From: Holtermannia corniformis | Lineage: Eukaryota; Basidiomycota; Tremellomycetes; Holtermanniales | Reading direction: 5' to 3' | DNA length: 64,000 bases | Assembly: GCA_001599935.1 (NCBI GenBank) | Contig: BCIJ01000032.1 | Coordinates: forward strand, 17,556-81,555 | The notes under the pieces: model-generated | Seen by the model: only the letters and a program-made list of their open reading frames with translations | Database searches by the model: none | What the model was told of the DNA's origin: nothing | Program-made: the position numbers and the translations under genes | Shown here: in pieces, positions 21,163 to 32,279 of the stretch | How the letters are laid out: each line of letters starts with the position of its first letter | Numbering within the stretch: position 1 is the stretch's first letter

Positions 21163-24100
21163 ATGGCGGTCCCAGAGCCAGCAGCTGCCTCCGAGCTGCG
21201 ACACCGTACACTGCAGCAGCCTCAGGCGCCCCAGGCCCAGGCTCAGCTTGAAGCACCAGACGACGTGACGTGGGGCAAGACGGATGGCGGCCATGGTGAG
21301 TGGCTACTAGCTACCTCTTGATCCGTTCCAGTCTCTGTCGAGAAGAGCTTGCGACTGGACCGTGAAGATCGTAGAGTGCTTGGTCGTACGACTACCATCT
21401 CCCACGCTAGTCCAGCGCCGTCCTCGGCCAACGCGGGATACGAACCACGACGGCGAACGCAATTCAGCTATATTTGTCGCATCACAGTCCCCGCGCCGCC
21501 GCACACCTGGATCTAGCCAGGTTCGCAGCAGTCATCTCGCTGTTCCGTACCAGGGGACCACACATCGCAACCTTGACTCTAACCTTCCAGCGAGGGCGAG
21601 AGCAGGCACGAGGCAGCGTTCGCGCGCGCGCTCGTTCAATCTCGCAAGCCGCACTCAGCCTCGATTGTGCTCACCGAAACCGAACACTGGCTAACCTCAC
21701 CAGTCTTTCGCGTCCCACCCACCCACTCGTTCCTCCACACTCTTCTCACCACTCTGACAACGTCGCACCTGACCCGTGTGACGCTCCTGTCGCTTCTACT
21801 TCAACCGGTCATCTACTACCTGCTCTCGTCAACACCAACGCTCCGCTCGGCATTCTTCCTGCTCTACTTTGCCTTCTGGCGCGGCGCGTACGACTTTGGT
21901 TTCGGTTGGGTCCTCCGCAAGCAGTCTGAGAAAAAGTGGATCGTCCGCACCCTCCGTCGTTGGGGCTGGCTCGAGCTCGGCGCCAAACCGGCCGAGGGGC
22001 TTGGCTCGACATACTACGCTCAGCCAGGATGGGCGGCGTGGTGGAAGCGTGAACTCGAGGCCAAGATGGGCAAGACGTATTCCTGGGACGCTGTGCCTCA
22101 AGAGTTCAACGCTTGGCTCATGTTCCGCCAGCTCGTCGACGTCGTCCTTCTCAAGTCAGTGATGCGGATTCATAATGCACCCCAAGCTGACACCACCAGC
22201 GACTTTCTCTCCTACTCGCTCTTCGCCCTCGCCAACCTGCAGTTCCCACCCGGACACTCTGTCCTCACCCATCTCCTTCGCTGGGTGCTCGGCTGGACGC
22301 TCATCATCTTCAACCTCTGGGTCAAGACGGATGCGCACCGCGTCGTGAAAGACTATGCGTGGTACTGGGGTGATGCGTTCTGGCTCGTCGTCCAGCAACG
22401 CGACCTTGTCTTTGATGGCGTCTATGAGATCGCACCGCACCCTATGTACAGTGTTGGCTATGCGGGCTACTATGGCTTGAGCTTGGGTAAGTGCTCGAGC
22501 GACACTTGTTGCCATTGGCTGACGCCTGCAGTCACTGGCTCGTACACCGTGCTGTTCGTGTCGCTTGCAGCCCATGCGGCGCAATTCGCGTTCCTGCTGT
22601 GGTTCGAGAACCCTCGTGAGTTGCCCTCGCAGTAGATGCGGTCAGCGCTGATGGCGATAGACATTGAGCGGACGTATGGCGGCGATCGCAAGCCACTGGT
22701 CCAGCGCGCGCCCGTCATCTGGGAAGACGACGAGCCCGAGCCAGAGAGCAATGACTCGAGCTTCTCGCAGACCCTGCTGCCAGTCTTGGAACCCACCCCC
22801 GCCGCGACAGAGGGTACGCCGATTGCACTCAAGCTTGCTCGCGCTGACCCTGTCGTAGGCGAGACGGATGTCGAGCCCGAGCTGCCTGAACTAGAGACGC
22901 GCACGCCAGCCGGCGTCGAGATCACTCCCAAGATTGCTCGATCGGACAGCACAACCAGCAACACGTCGCTTGATATGTCGTCTACAATGTCCAAGAGCGG
23001 TCCGACCCGCCCGCAGACGAAGCGCAGGAAGAGCGTCTCTATGCACGACCTCACCAACCGCTTCTTCAGGAAGCCCGTAGTTGTCCTCAGCAATCTCGAC
23101 ATCTTCCGGTGAGCTCGGCCGCTTGTCTCGCAGACGTGACGCCAACGCATGCAGTGCAAACGACTTTACATTCGCTTTGCTGATCGCCTACGTCGTTCTG
23201 ACTTCGCTGTCGCCTACGCCTGGACCTCGCGCGAGCCTCGCGCTGCACTTTCTGCACGCCCTCGGCTGGCGACTCTTCCACTCGTTTGGTCTCGGTCTGC
23301 TCCTTCGCGCACAGTCCAAGTCAAAGTGGCTCGTTCGCCACTTCCTCAAGCACTACCACTACCCGGTCGAGTCTGGCACAGAGCGGCAGCAACGCGAAGG
23401 CGTCGTCAAGCGCGCCACAGAAGAGGCGTTTGGCAACTGGCAAGTCGGCTACAACGTCAGCCTGTTCATGACCTATCGTGCGTGCTAGTGTCTGTTGCAC
23501 AACTCGAAGCTAACGCCTCGGCAGTGTCCTTTGGCTTGTTGGCGTGGAAGACGTACACCCTGCCGACCGACTGGACCATCAGTGGTACAATTCTGAGGCA
23601 CACGTTGGGCTTGGTGAGTGTGTCGCGAGGCCAAGACCAGTTACTGATCCGATCAGCTGTTGATTGCTCTGCATGTCTGGGCTGCAGTATCTAGCTACGA
23701 GGTGCTGGGCGACTTTGGTGAGTGCTACTCAGCTCACCAAGCCACGCTGACACTTCAGGCTGGCTCTACTCGGACTTTTTCCTTCTCGAGCAGTGCCCGT
23801 CTCGCTTGGCCTATACTGGCATCTACCGGTGAGTCGGCTGGAATGTGCCAGGCCATTGCTGACATAGCTAGCTTCCTGAACAACCCCGAACGCTCCATGG
23901 GCGGTGCCGCCTTCCTCGGCCTCTCGCTCATCAGTGGCAGCAAGCTCGTCTTCACACTTGCGCTCGTATCCCACTTGAGCCACTGGTGGTTCCTATCTTT
24001 TGTCGAGACGTGAGTGCACTCCGCGGAGAGCGATGGCGACTGATCACCGCAGACCCCACATGGAGTCTCTATATGGCGATCGCCTTCGCAAAGACGGTGG

Positions 24101-25269
24101 CCTGACCAAGACCCTCAAATCGGTCGCCGAGCGTCACGTCAAAAAGCTTGAATCCAAGGCAGGCAAGCACGCGCCTGAACTCACTCGGGTCGTCAGGGAA
24201 GTCAAGGGCACGATGGAAAAGGTCGAGGAGCGCCTCGTTGAAGCTGTCGAGGAATTCCTCGGGCACGGTAAGTTGCAGTGACATCGCTGTACATACTCAT
24301 TCATCAGCCCGCCCGATGGTCTCTGGCGTGGTGCAAGATACAAAGGTCTTGCTGCAGCAATCGCGCGAGCGCATGATCATCACGTGCGTGCAGTGTCACA
24401 CACGTCGCGAGCTGACAACAGCAGCCGCATTGCCAACGACCTCTCCTCATTCGACACGGCACAGTACAAGCTAGCTCTTCCATCTGGCTCCAACGCCGCG
24501 CCTGTGCCCCGCTTCCACGTCGGTCAGCCGATCCGCGTCTCGTGGACGGCGCCCTCGAATCACTCGCGCAAGGATTGGATCGGCATCTACCGCCTTGGTT
24601 CCTGCAAGTCGCAGCTCGTGACACGCATCTCGTCAATGGGCAAGTGGATGCCGCTCTACGAGGAAGAGTGGGACGGTGATCACTTTTTGGACGCTGGGTC
24701 TGAGAAGAAAAAGGGCGATGCCGGCGAGGTCGTCTTTTCCGGCGAGCAACTCCCGTGGGCACCGGGAGAGTACGAGCTTCGCCTGCACCACGACGGCAAG
24801 CACAATGTGATGACTCGCGTCGCGCCGATCGAGATCTTTGGTGCGTGCGCGATTGGCGCTCGACGTTGCGACTGACAGCGTCACAGTCAACAAACCTGCC
24901 GACGACTCGTATGCGTCGGTGCACCAGACGTTGCTCAACATTGTTCGACTCTCGCTCGAGTCGGACCCCAGGCTTGTCCCGCGAGCTGTACGCCAGACGG
25001 CGTTTATCGAGTCGCTGCCCGAGACCGACGAGGCGCGACTCAATCCGCCCGACGAACAAGTCGAAGACGACGATGAGCGCGATCCTGACGACTTTGTCCT
25101 CATGGATGAGCGCCAGGCCAAACGCATCGCTGCGCTTGTCGAGACGGCGTGCGGCGTCGAGTTATCGACCGAGGTCGTCATCGCCGACGCAAACGTCGAC
25201 GCGCTCACACGCAGAGTCATAGGCGCCAAGAGTTTGGTTGCCAAAGCTGGTGGCCGGCCGATAGGCTGA
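21163..25269 (+). CDS. CHO2: Phosphatidylethanolamine N-methyltransferase
   Basis: Cho2 carries out the first SAM-dependent methylation of phosphatidylethanolamine on the way to phosphatidylcholine, in the ER membrane. The protein is about 1,050 residues, with about a dozen 40-50-nt introns plus one long intron. Segments in order: WGKTDGG joined to VFRVPPTHSF, many membrane spans, the first methyltransferase unit with IAPHPMYSVGYAGYYG, a charged loop, and the second unit around YRFLNNPERSMGGAAF. After these come a helical C-terminal stretch and a SKICH-like region (VGQPIRVSWTAP, DWIGIYRLG, LPWAPGEYELRLHHDGKHN). The first coding exon (ATG at 21163) joins the second through a 408-nt intron, 21296-21703, ten times the local norm. 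Splicing at the nearer acceptor (21335) runs into a stop instead. Assignment is secure from order and motifs. Confidence 0.92.
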
Positions 25270-25419
25270 TCTCACAAAACGATTGGCCTGCAACGAGGCG
25301 GCATGGCGATCTCGAGGGTGAGAGGTGGAACATTAGAGATGATCGAGTCCACAAGGGACGGCGTAACAGGTGATGCAAGCATGGTGTGCTGATCAGGATC
25401 CATCAACATCTCGCCCTGC

Positions 25420-26057
25420 TCAGTAGCTACTCTTTGTCGGGGTTCGCTCGACGCTCGACGTCGCGGACGCACGCCGCGAGTGGTGTGCCGGATCTGGGTG
25501 GTAGCCGTGCTGCTTGTAGAATCGATAGTGGCGGATCGAGAGATACGCCATCGGTGCTGCTGCGAAGCTACGCAAGTCAGCAACCTGCATTCATGGGCGA
25601 TCTGTGGCAAACGTACGCGAGCACAAAACTAAGGACAATGAGGAAGCCGCCGAGGACGCAGCCACCGCGTGCACAGCTGCGGACGGAAGCGCAAGTGACT
25701 ACAATCGCAGCAAACCAAAAAACCTGCTCGACAATGTTGAGGATCATGAACGCCTTGAGGCTACTGTAGCGGTAGAAACGCGGCATGTGCTCGCTGAGAA
25801 GCATATACCCGATGATGATCATCGTCTTGAGAGGCTACAAAGCGATCAGTCTAGCCGCATCGCTCCTCCGTACGCACCACTACGATGACCCAAGTCGTTG
25901 CCCGGGACCGCTGACCAGTCCAAGTCGCTGCCCGGGCGATGCCAAGCACGAAGAAAAGGCAGGCTAGTGCGAATTGGGTGATGTGCGTCGAAAAGACGAG
26001 TTGTGACTCTTTTGGGTGTCGAAGGCCATTGAGGTTGAACGGTGCATTGTGCGTCAT
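25420..26057 (-). CDS. Tetraspan membrane protein, tandem copy 1
   Basis: Unrecognised family. Three exons give a protein of about 185 residues with four predicted membrane spans: around THITQFALACLFFVLGIA, TTWVIVVPLKTMIIGYMLL, SSLKAFMILNIVEQVFWFAA and GGFLIVLSFVLAFAAAPM. A Cys pair (SCARGGC) lies in the loop between spans 3 and 4. The cytoplasmic-looking tail begins SIRHYRFYKQHGYHPDP. It starts at the ATG at 26057; introns are about 25846-25889 and 25584-25632. It is clearly paralogous to the gene at 26379-27019: same intron positions, the same LSEH...SLKAF and HG[YF]HPDP motifs, and the same Cys-x4-Cys loop. The topology recalls small MARVEL-like proteins, but I see no decisive signature. 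Confidence 0.7.
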
Positions 26058-26378
26058 GTTGTTGATGCGATCTGGGTCTAGGTGGTAGCTGCAGCGATCC
26101 AAGGCAGCTATTAGTAGGCTGCTCGATCATTAGACCAGCACCGCCGCAGATCACTTTCGGTGACCGGAACGGAACATTGCGCGTGCTGCACCACAACTTG
26201 GACTCGCAGGTGCGCAGCCGACCGTTCAGCGGATTGCTTAGACCTCTTCCTGAGCCATCGCCACAGCGCAATAGTACAACGGGGACCCGTGCATGTCACT
26301 CTATGGAACTTTCAAGCCGCAAGGTTGCGCTACATGCTACGTCTGATAGGGCAGGGACCCGCCTCTGCCTTCAGCCGC
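26058..26378. other. Spacer between tandem tetraspan genes
   Basis: No coding potential recognised. It should hold the terminator of the 26379-27019 gene and the promoter of the 25420-26057 gene. Confidence 0.5.
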
Positions 26379-27019
26379 CTAGGCCCCACTCTTGTAGCTG
26401 CTCGCAGCGTTCAGCTCCATCTCAATCGACCCAGCGCGCGTGTAATGCCGAGGATCCGGGTGGAAGCCGTGCTTCTTGTTGAAGTGAAAGTGGCGGAACG
26501 AGAAGAAGACCATTGGCAGCGCGAGCATACTGCCTTGATCAGCGGCTGCCTCGATCACCCCTGCGCCACTCACGCCAGTACCGCAGCGATTCCGATTGAT
26601 GCGCCGCTGTAGATACAGCCATTACCGGTGCATGTGCCAATTGCCATAGCTGTCATGGCCGCCGCCGCGACCCAAAAGACGTGTTCGATCACGTTGAGGA
26701 CCAGGAACGCCTTGAGGCTGGCGAAGCGCCGTAGGGCTCTGACATGCTCAGAGAGCACCATGTACGTGATGATGACGAGCGACTTTGCAGACTGTCTAGG
26801 CGTCAGCGCGAAGCTGGGTGCCACAAGCCGACAAACCACACCGAGTACCCAAGTACTCGACCGCGGTCGCGGGCCTTTGGTCGTGAAGAGACGGATAAGG
26901 CCGATCGCCAGGATCGCCAAGGCCAAGAGCGCCTGCAGCACATGGATAATGTTGATGATGCGCATCTCGCGGCGGAAAAAGAGTCCGTTGACGGCGGGAT
27001 TCGTGCTGCTTGTGGACAT
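26379..27019 (-). CDS. Tetraspan membrane protein, tandem copy 2
   Basis: Paralogue of the neighbouring gene, three exons, about 180 residues. It starts MSTSSTNPAVNGLFFRR at 27019. Four hydrophobic spans: HVLQALLALAILAIGLI, SAKSLVIITYMVLSEHV, SLKAFLVLNVIEHVFWVAA and GASIGIAAVLAMLALPM. The third loop has TCTGNGC, equivalent to the SCARGGC loop of copy 1. The tail FNKKHGFHPDPRHY matches FYKQHGYHPDP of copy 1. Introns (about 26808-26853 and 26525-26568) fall at the same positions and phases as in copy 1. Head-to-tail arrangement with about 320 bp between them indicates a tandem duplication with considerable divergence since. Function unknown. Confidence 0.72.
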
Positions 27020-27364
27020 GTTGTGGGCTGCTAACTGTAGTCTGTGACGGACTGCATAGCTACGACACCAGCTTATAGCTCTGCAGACTAGACGTCGGGC
27101 GCCGTGTCGTATTGCTGGGCATCTCTCGGAACGACATCCTTTGGCCGGAACGGAACGCGACATCTGCCAAGCCTCCACTAGTAGCGGTTTCAAGAGCGCC
27201 TTTGCATGCTATCTGACCACGTACAGCCACGTCGCACTTCCCAGATCCACAGCCACGATCGCAAATAGACCTGTGTAGCTGTGTACGCCGTTGGCGATGC
27301 TGTGCTCGAATGTCGAGCTCGTGCGGTTTTGCTCCCGGACTAGCGCCAGATCTCACTACGGAGA
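27020..27364. other. Intergenic region upstream of tetraspan copy 2
   Basis: I see no gene here. It contains GGAACGGAACG near 27147 and the same GGAACGGAACATT-like string near 26163, upstream of both tetraspan copies. This may be a duplicated promoter element or simply part of the tandem duplication. Confidence 0.4.
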
Positions 27365-29080
27365 GGGCGATCCAATCCTCCCATTTGGTGGCGCAGGTCG
27401 CCCTCCACAGCTCGACTGACAGGGTGAGCGCAGTGCTGATGCCGCAGGCGGTGACCCATTAGCGTCGAGAGACATTGGGCACGGAAAGTCGACCGAGACC
27501 TCCGATGCGCCACCAGTTGGAGCACAGCGGGCTGTCCATCGTCTACGCGCCGTCAGCGAGCCGCAGACGGGTAGGGCAGGCACTCACGCTGTGCAGCAGC
27601 TTGTCTTGTATCGCCTTGTTGTGCTGCTCAAACACATCCTGACGGGGTTGAAGGGCACCAATGCCATCGACAATCTGCAAGGTCAGATCTGACACCCTCG
27701 TACATGATGCTCACCTCTTTGACGAGTCGAGCTATTACAGCCGTCTGGTTGCCTATCGTATAGGACCAAGAACCTGTGATCGCGTTTGGTCCAAGCCCCA
27801 TCAAGTACTTGGGAACTGTCTTGTCATCACCACCAGCCCATGCACGCGCAAACACTCACGCCTGTCACCGCCCAGCCGAGGTAGCTCTGGGGTCCACCGA
27901 TGCGCTCTCAGCATCCTGCCCTTTGAGCCCGACGTTCAGTCCTACGCCGTGCCGTGCCACATCTCATCCGGTTGCATGGACGATAATCGGGGTTGAACTG
28001 AGAACGGTCGGCTGAGACGACGGAGTCTTCGGTGATACGCTCGGTCTTGGTAGAGTTGAGCGAGACGTGTGACCGATAGGGCTTCGAGCCGGCCGGCGTT
28101 GTAGGCAGGCCGGTTGTAGCCAAGAGCTGCAGGGTCAGCTTTGTCCTCGATTGCTATCCACGACTTACGATGCTGCGGCATCAGCACCTCGTACTCTGCA
28201 GGCGCAATGGTTTTTTAGGTATTGAAGCAGTTGTTCTGCTGCATCTTGATTCGCGTCCTCGAGTTGCGCGAGTCCCATCGGTCATTGTGGGCAACAAAGA
28301 GGCAAGGCGATGGTACAGTCGCGCACCGCTCGTGATCTCGGTGTTGACTACGCCCAGTCAGCACCATCAGACTGCCCTCGAACCGAACGCACCCTTTGGG
28401 AAGAAGTATCCGCCGGTGCGGACGTAGTGCACCACATTGACACCTTTGATCTCTGCAACACCAGGCAGCAGCTGGATGCCCGAGCTCCTACTGCCGATAA
28501 CGGCCCCCTTCTTGCCCTTGAAGTCCACATCGTTACGCCAGCGCACTGAAAGTCGTCCCTCCCTGGGATGTTGGGCAGGAGCGGTGTTGAAAGCGGACCG
28601 TTGGCGGAGATGAGGATGTCGGCGGTATATTGGATATCTTGACTTTGCTGGGACAGAGTCAGGGTGTGGGTCTGGATAACGTCGGACCATGAGGAGGAGA
28701 GGTATAGTGTCGAGCAAGATCTACTCGTATCAGCTTGATCATGACGGTCATGACATGGCCCAGCTTACCATACGTCTCAATAACCTCCTGCAGGTAGTCG
28801 ACCTCTGGTTGTCGCAAACACCCTCTTCCAGCCATTACGGGGGGCAAAGTACAAGCTGTACAAGTGGATTGGGATGTCAACACTGGAGATGTGAGTACGG
28901 TGATCGCCTGTGGTTAGTGAAGGTTACATACCAGCACTAAGCCAAGTCGAGTCACGCCAGATCCCGCCAGCTGAAGCACCCTTCTCTAACACGGTCAGCT
29001 CGACATGCTCGCCCAGCGTGCATCTGAGCTGGGCGGCCCCGACATGCGCCGCCGGCGATAGCGACGCGTATCGGAGTCAT
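27365..29080 (-). pseudogene. FAD flavin monooxygenase (Baeyer-Villiger/FMO type), decayed
   Basis: Pieces of a flavin-binding monooxygenase lie in order but in shifting frames. From 29080: TPIRVAIAGG (damaged FAD GxGxxG), LGEHVELTVLEKGASAGGIW, VDIPIHLYSLYFAPRNGW, then REQPEVDYLQEV-like and ILISANGPLSTPLLPNIPG. Next come KKGAVIGSRSSGIQLLP (NADPH-binding GxGxSG, altered to GSRSSG) and KGVNVVHYVRTGGYFFP. The C-terminal half reads HRKSWIAIEDKADPAALGYN, IIVHATG and MGLGPNAITGSWSYTIGNQ with TAVIARLVKE. Family members have GxGxSG and a continuous frame, so the breaks and missing glycines show decay. The original substrate cannot be told. It borders the Cys-rich gene group and the tetraspan pair. 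Confidence 0.75.
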
Positions 29081-29868
29081 GATCGTTGGATTTGGTGCTG
29101 TTCAGCCTTGAGACCGACATGTCATTGTCAGACGGCATGGCGTTCCCAGGATGAGATGCGCCGCGGCTGCTACGGTATGCAGCATGGTGGATGGGAACTG
29201 GAGGGTCCTGGGTTGCTTCTGCATGAAGACTGCATCGCGGGACGACGAGCCAAAGACATGTTGACGGCTGTTGATGGTTGTTGCTGCGGCCAGAGTCGAC
29301 GATCGCGACTTTGAACGACCACCACAGTGACCTCGGCTTACTCTGAGGAGCATCCCTCTCAACTCATGCGTCGCTCAAAGCTCACAAAACCTAACCAAGT
29401 GGGGTAGCAGCTTCGAGGCGGGCACGGTGCAGCATGGATAGCCGAAGGAATCGACCTGACCGCAGTTGGCAAGCGATTGCAAACCGCAGAGATTTCTTCA
29501 TAAACAACGACGGCGGTGGTGTCGGAGGGTTCACGCGATCTGCCAGCAACGTCTTCTTGTGGACCGCAGTGGAAGCCCTCGACTCTGCCTATTGCCGAGC
29601 GAAGATACATTGGCGAGACAAGCCCGCCTTCGCAAGCACAAGTCAAAGTTCACACGAAGACGCGACGGCGGCCGCCGTCCTTTCACGACCTCAATGACAG
29701 TCATCCGCAAGCTCCAGCGGACGTTGGATTCCTGACATCATGTAGACGGGCCGCTAGCGCCATCTCGCGTCTTTGATCAGGTCGGCCCCGCCTGTTGCCT
29801 TCGACGAAGGCCATGGCCACTACAAGAGCCGGATCGTGGGCGCGCTCACGCCCACTCTGACCAACAAG
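29081..29868. other. Interval without recognisable gene
   Basis: Short open frames occur on both strands, but none carries a domain, paralogue or convincing splice pattern. Part must be the promoter of the former flavin monooxygenase (from 29080 leftwards in transcription) and of the Cys-rich gene at 29869. Confidence 0.4.
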
Positions 29869-30159
29869 ATGCCTGGTGAACAGACAGGCGAAACTACATG
29901 GGCTTCAACGAATTATTGCCATACTGGAAATCACCTGATGTTGGACGTGCAGCGCTGCCAGCACTCACTTGTCAGGGTGAGTCGGACCGGGGTGCACTTG
30001 AAGAACGCTTGTGCAGACCACTGCGGCAAGTTTTGCACGCCGTGTTCAATGTGCACCCGTTTCACACCCTGGGTGGACACGGGTCGGGTGAATGAGACGA
30101 CCGGGAGCGGTCGCTACTGTCTGCCGGTGAGTTGCGAGTCCGGCTGCGTCTGTGACTGA
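29869..30159 (+). CDS. Small Cys-rich protein, family copy A
   Basis: Unrecognised small protein of 96 residues from the ATG at 29869 (MPGEQTGETTW). Key residues: YC-x2-G-x-H, then C-x-HS, SRTG, C-x3-HC-x3-C-x2-C-x2-C, a polar loop and a final RYCLP with further cysteines. The same pattern with the same spacing recurs at 30571 and, on the other strand, at 31564. The segment from 29979 could also be read as a 40-nt intron (GTGAGT...GTGCAG). The protein read through it (SRTG...ACADHC) matches copy B (SRTG...ACANHC), so the unspliced reading is preferred. No signal peptide is obvious. Paired cysteines and histidines suggest metal binding; this is inference. Confidence 0.5.
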   Translation: MPGEQTGETTWASTNYCHTGNHLMLDVQRCQHSLVRVSRTGVHLKNACADHCGKFCTPCSMCTRFTPWVDTGRVNETTGSGRYCLPVSCESGCVCD

Positions 30160-30570
30160 CGTGAGCAGTGTCTCCACCGTATGAACGTTGTGGTCCAGTC
30201 GATCGAGGAGTAGTTGATGACGACACCCTTTGCTAGAGCTGCATGCAAGCTGTTGCGTGTCGAGGTCTGTGTGCACCCCATCGTGCTCCTGCCGGCCCCA
30301 GTTGAGGCCGTTGCGCCAGCAAGCTCAGATGGACTCGGTCCGTTGAGAAGCCCACAGTCCCTTGACAGCTTGACTCGGGTACAAGCTGCTGATATACTTG
30401 GTGCGCGCGGCCTTCGCACGGGCTGACGCTACGGATGAGCGCGCGGGCAATAACATCGCCAACTCCGTTGTTGACACTCCATACAATCTGACAATCAACC
30501 TCGACACGCCTTCGCCAACGATCGGTACAAGACAGGTTGCAGGACACTCTCAGTCGAGCTTGTCATCGCA
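30160..30570. other. Interval between Cys-rich copies A and B
   Basis: No supported gene. On the minus strand, fragments such as CNLSCTDRWRRRVEVDC and AKGVVINYSSIDWTTT look like decayed coding sequence of unknown origin, broken by stops. The right part should contain the promoter of copy B. Confidence 0.35.
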
Positions 30571-31035
30571 ATGTCCCACCTGTCGTTTGAAAATACACAC
30601 TTTCAGTGCCAAAAGGGCGGCCACCTGGCAGAGAACTGCACGCAATGCCCGCATTCGACAACTGCACAGAGCAGAACGGGGCTCTATCAGGTCAAGTCGG
30701 CATGTGCTAATCACTGCGACTACGGCTGCAAGCCCTGTAACAGGTGCCCTCGGTCGCACGGAGTAGATCAAGAGTGCTATGAACCTGACAGGGAGTTGAA
30801 CGACTCTATCTCGAGTGGTAACTCATGCGGGCGGTGTAAACAGATGGGTGTGCCGCTGAGCACAGTGCCTGGCTACACATCTGCTAGCTACTGTGCCAGG
30901 GTCAGTGTCATGACACCCGAGTACACTTTGCTGACGAGCTACAGTGCTGTCGGGTTCTCTCTTCGCTTCGTACGTGAGCGCGCGCCAGTTGATGTCGCGG
31001 CGTGTCGCGGTGCAGTTCCTACGACGCGAGAGTAG
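30571..31035 (+). CDS. Small Cys-rich protein, family copy B
   Basis: Up to 154 residues from the ATG at 30571 (MSHLSFENTHFQC). It keeps the family pattern QC-x2-G-x-H, C-x-HS, SRTGLY, ACANHC, C-x2-C-x2-C, an acidic loop and CGRCKQM. The part matching copy A ends near residue 95 (SCGRCKQM), so the last 60 residues may be read-through or a lineage-specific extension. No introns are required. Weakly similar sequence (GCLRCNQM) recurs near 31180-31210, suggesting a further fragment. Function unknown; possible metal-binding microprotein. Confidence 0.45.
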   Translation: MSHLSFENTHFQCQKGGHLAENCTQCPHSTTAQSRTGLYQVKSACANHCDYGCKPCNRCPRSHGVDQECYEPDRELNDSISSGNSCGRCKQMGVPLSTVPGYTSASYCARVSVMTPEYTLLTSYSAVGFSLRFVRERAPVDVAACRGAVPTTRE

Positions 31036-31222
31036 AGATGTTCAGATGCATACTATGCACGGAGCTCGTTGCTTTGTAACAGTGTGTGGGCGGCAACGCG
31101 AAGCAGCACTCGATGCATCAGCTGTCACGCCGTTGTGCGCTGCGCTTGAACGAGGAGCATGTCACCTCAGATCTGACTCACGGGGCTGTCTGCGCTGTAA
31201 TCAGATGCATGCAGTACACTGT

Positions 31223-31564
31223 CTAGCCGTCCACATCCGTATCAGTTCTCGCTATCAGCCGGTGTAGTGCACTGCGGTGTGTGAGCCGGATACACAGCTC
31301 ATTGCACATACACACCGGCGTGCAGTACCAAAGTTGCTTCGTCTCGTCCTCTGGATCATACGCGCCATCCTTGGCCTCTTGACCGCAGATGTCGCAGGTC
31401 ATGACTGGCTTCGATTCGCAGTCGGGAACATGACAGTCAGACTTGCAGTAGGTTATCCCAGGAAGGGCCTCGTGCGTGTTCAGCGGCATCGAGTGTGTAC
31501 ACTTGTCCGACTCGAAAACCTTGTGTAGGCCTTGCCAGCAGTAAAACTGGCCAGCGGTGGACAT
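31223..31564 (-). CDS. Small Cys-rich protein, family copy C (opposite strand)
   Basis: From the ATG at 31564: MSTAGQFYCWQGLHKVF, KCTHSMP, YCKSDCHVPDC, then CDICGQEAKDGAYDPEDE and WYCTP. The order YC-x2-G-x-H, C-x-HS, C-x2-DC, C-x2-C and final YC-x-PC equals that of the two plus-strand copies. An intron of about 44 nt (GTGTGTATG to CCGCAG) after WYCTP would end the protein at 31242 with CTTPADSEN; unspliced it ends at 31223. This copy has the cleanest continuous coding look and the fewest oddities. Function unknown. Confidence 0.55.
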   Translation of the reverse strand: MSTAGQFYCWQGLHKVFESDKCTHSMPLNTHEALPGITYCKSDCHVPDCESKPVMTCDICGQEAKDGAYDPEDETKQLWYCTPVCMCNELCIRLTHRSALHRLIARTDTDVDG

Positions 31565-32279
31565 TGTCGTCCGTGCGCGCACGAGCCAGAGCAGGCTTTA
31601 AGCCGCCGGCCTTCGTTCGGTCAAAAGCGTGAAAGGTCGGACGCGGATCGCCGACAGCACGGCCCTTTGTGCGCGATGGGTGCTACACGGCTGAGAATGG
31701 ATCGTCGGTCCTGTTGAACCTAGTTCCTTTCCCAGTGCGCGAGCTGAGTCAGGGCGGTGCGCAAAGATTGACACGGCGCTATCGTCTGCCTGGATGCACT
31801 GGCTGCCACTTGGCACTGCGCCACTCCACGTCAGATTGTTGATAGTGGCGAGTCGAAACTGTTGCGCACCGCGGATCACGGGAGCATTTCTCACTCACCC
31901 CCTGCCTGCCGCCGCCGCCTCCCTCCGCCGGTGTGCGCCCCCTGCACCGTCTCGACCACCACCAGTGGGTAGACTGCATCGTACATCAAGTGAGTACACT
32001 GCAGCCTAGGGATGGGACGGTCGGATGGGAACACAGGGACGGATGGTTGGCTTGGGTGCTGAGGAAGGACGCACATTCGGTCATGGCCACGCCGGGTCTG
32101 GTCGACTGGTCGGAGCAGCTGGCACTCTTGGGTTCATGCGCAGGCATAATCCTTCCCAGTTAGCCAGCTGTCAGATCGGTCGAGCACCACCCACCATCCT
32201 CGCTCCACCCAGGCCAAATTTACCACTCTTCCTCCCTCGACCCATCCATCCCACGCACACACGCTAACCACCCCTCAGG
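31565..32279. other. Upstream region of RPS8
   Basis: No gene recognised. The last 80 bp before the RPS8 start are pyrimidine-rich (CTCCACCC, CTCTTCCTCCC), as common in ribosomal-protein gene leaders, and an AG just before the ATG may be the acceptor of a leader intron. Confidence 0.45.

Noticed and set aside
29979..30018. A 40-nt intron in Cys-rich copy A (GTGAGT to GTGCAG)
   Set aside because: Translation through it (SRTG...ACADHC) aligns with copy B, so it is more likely exon sequence. Kept as an alternative.
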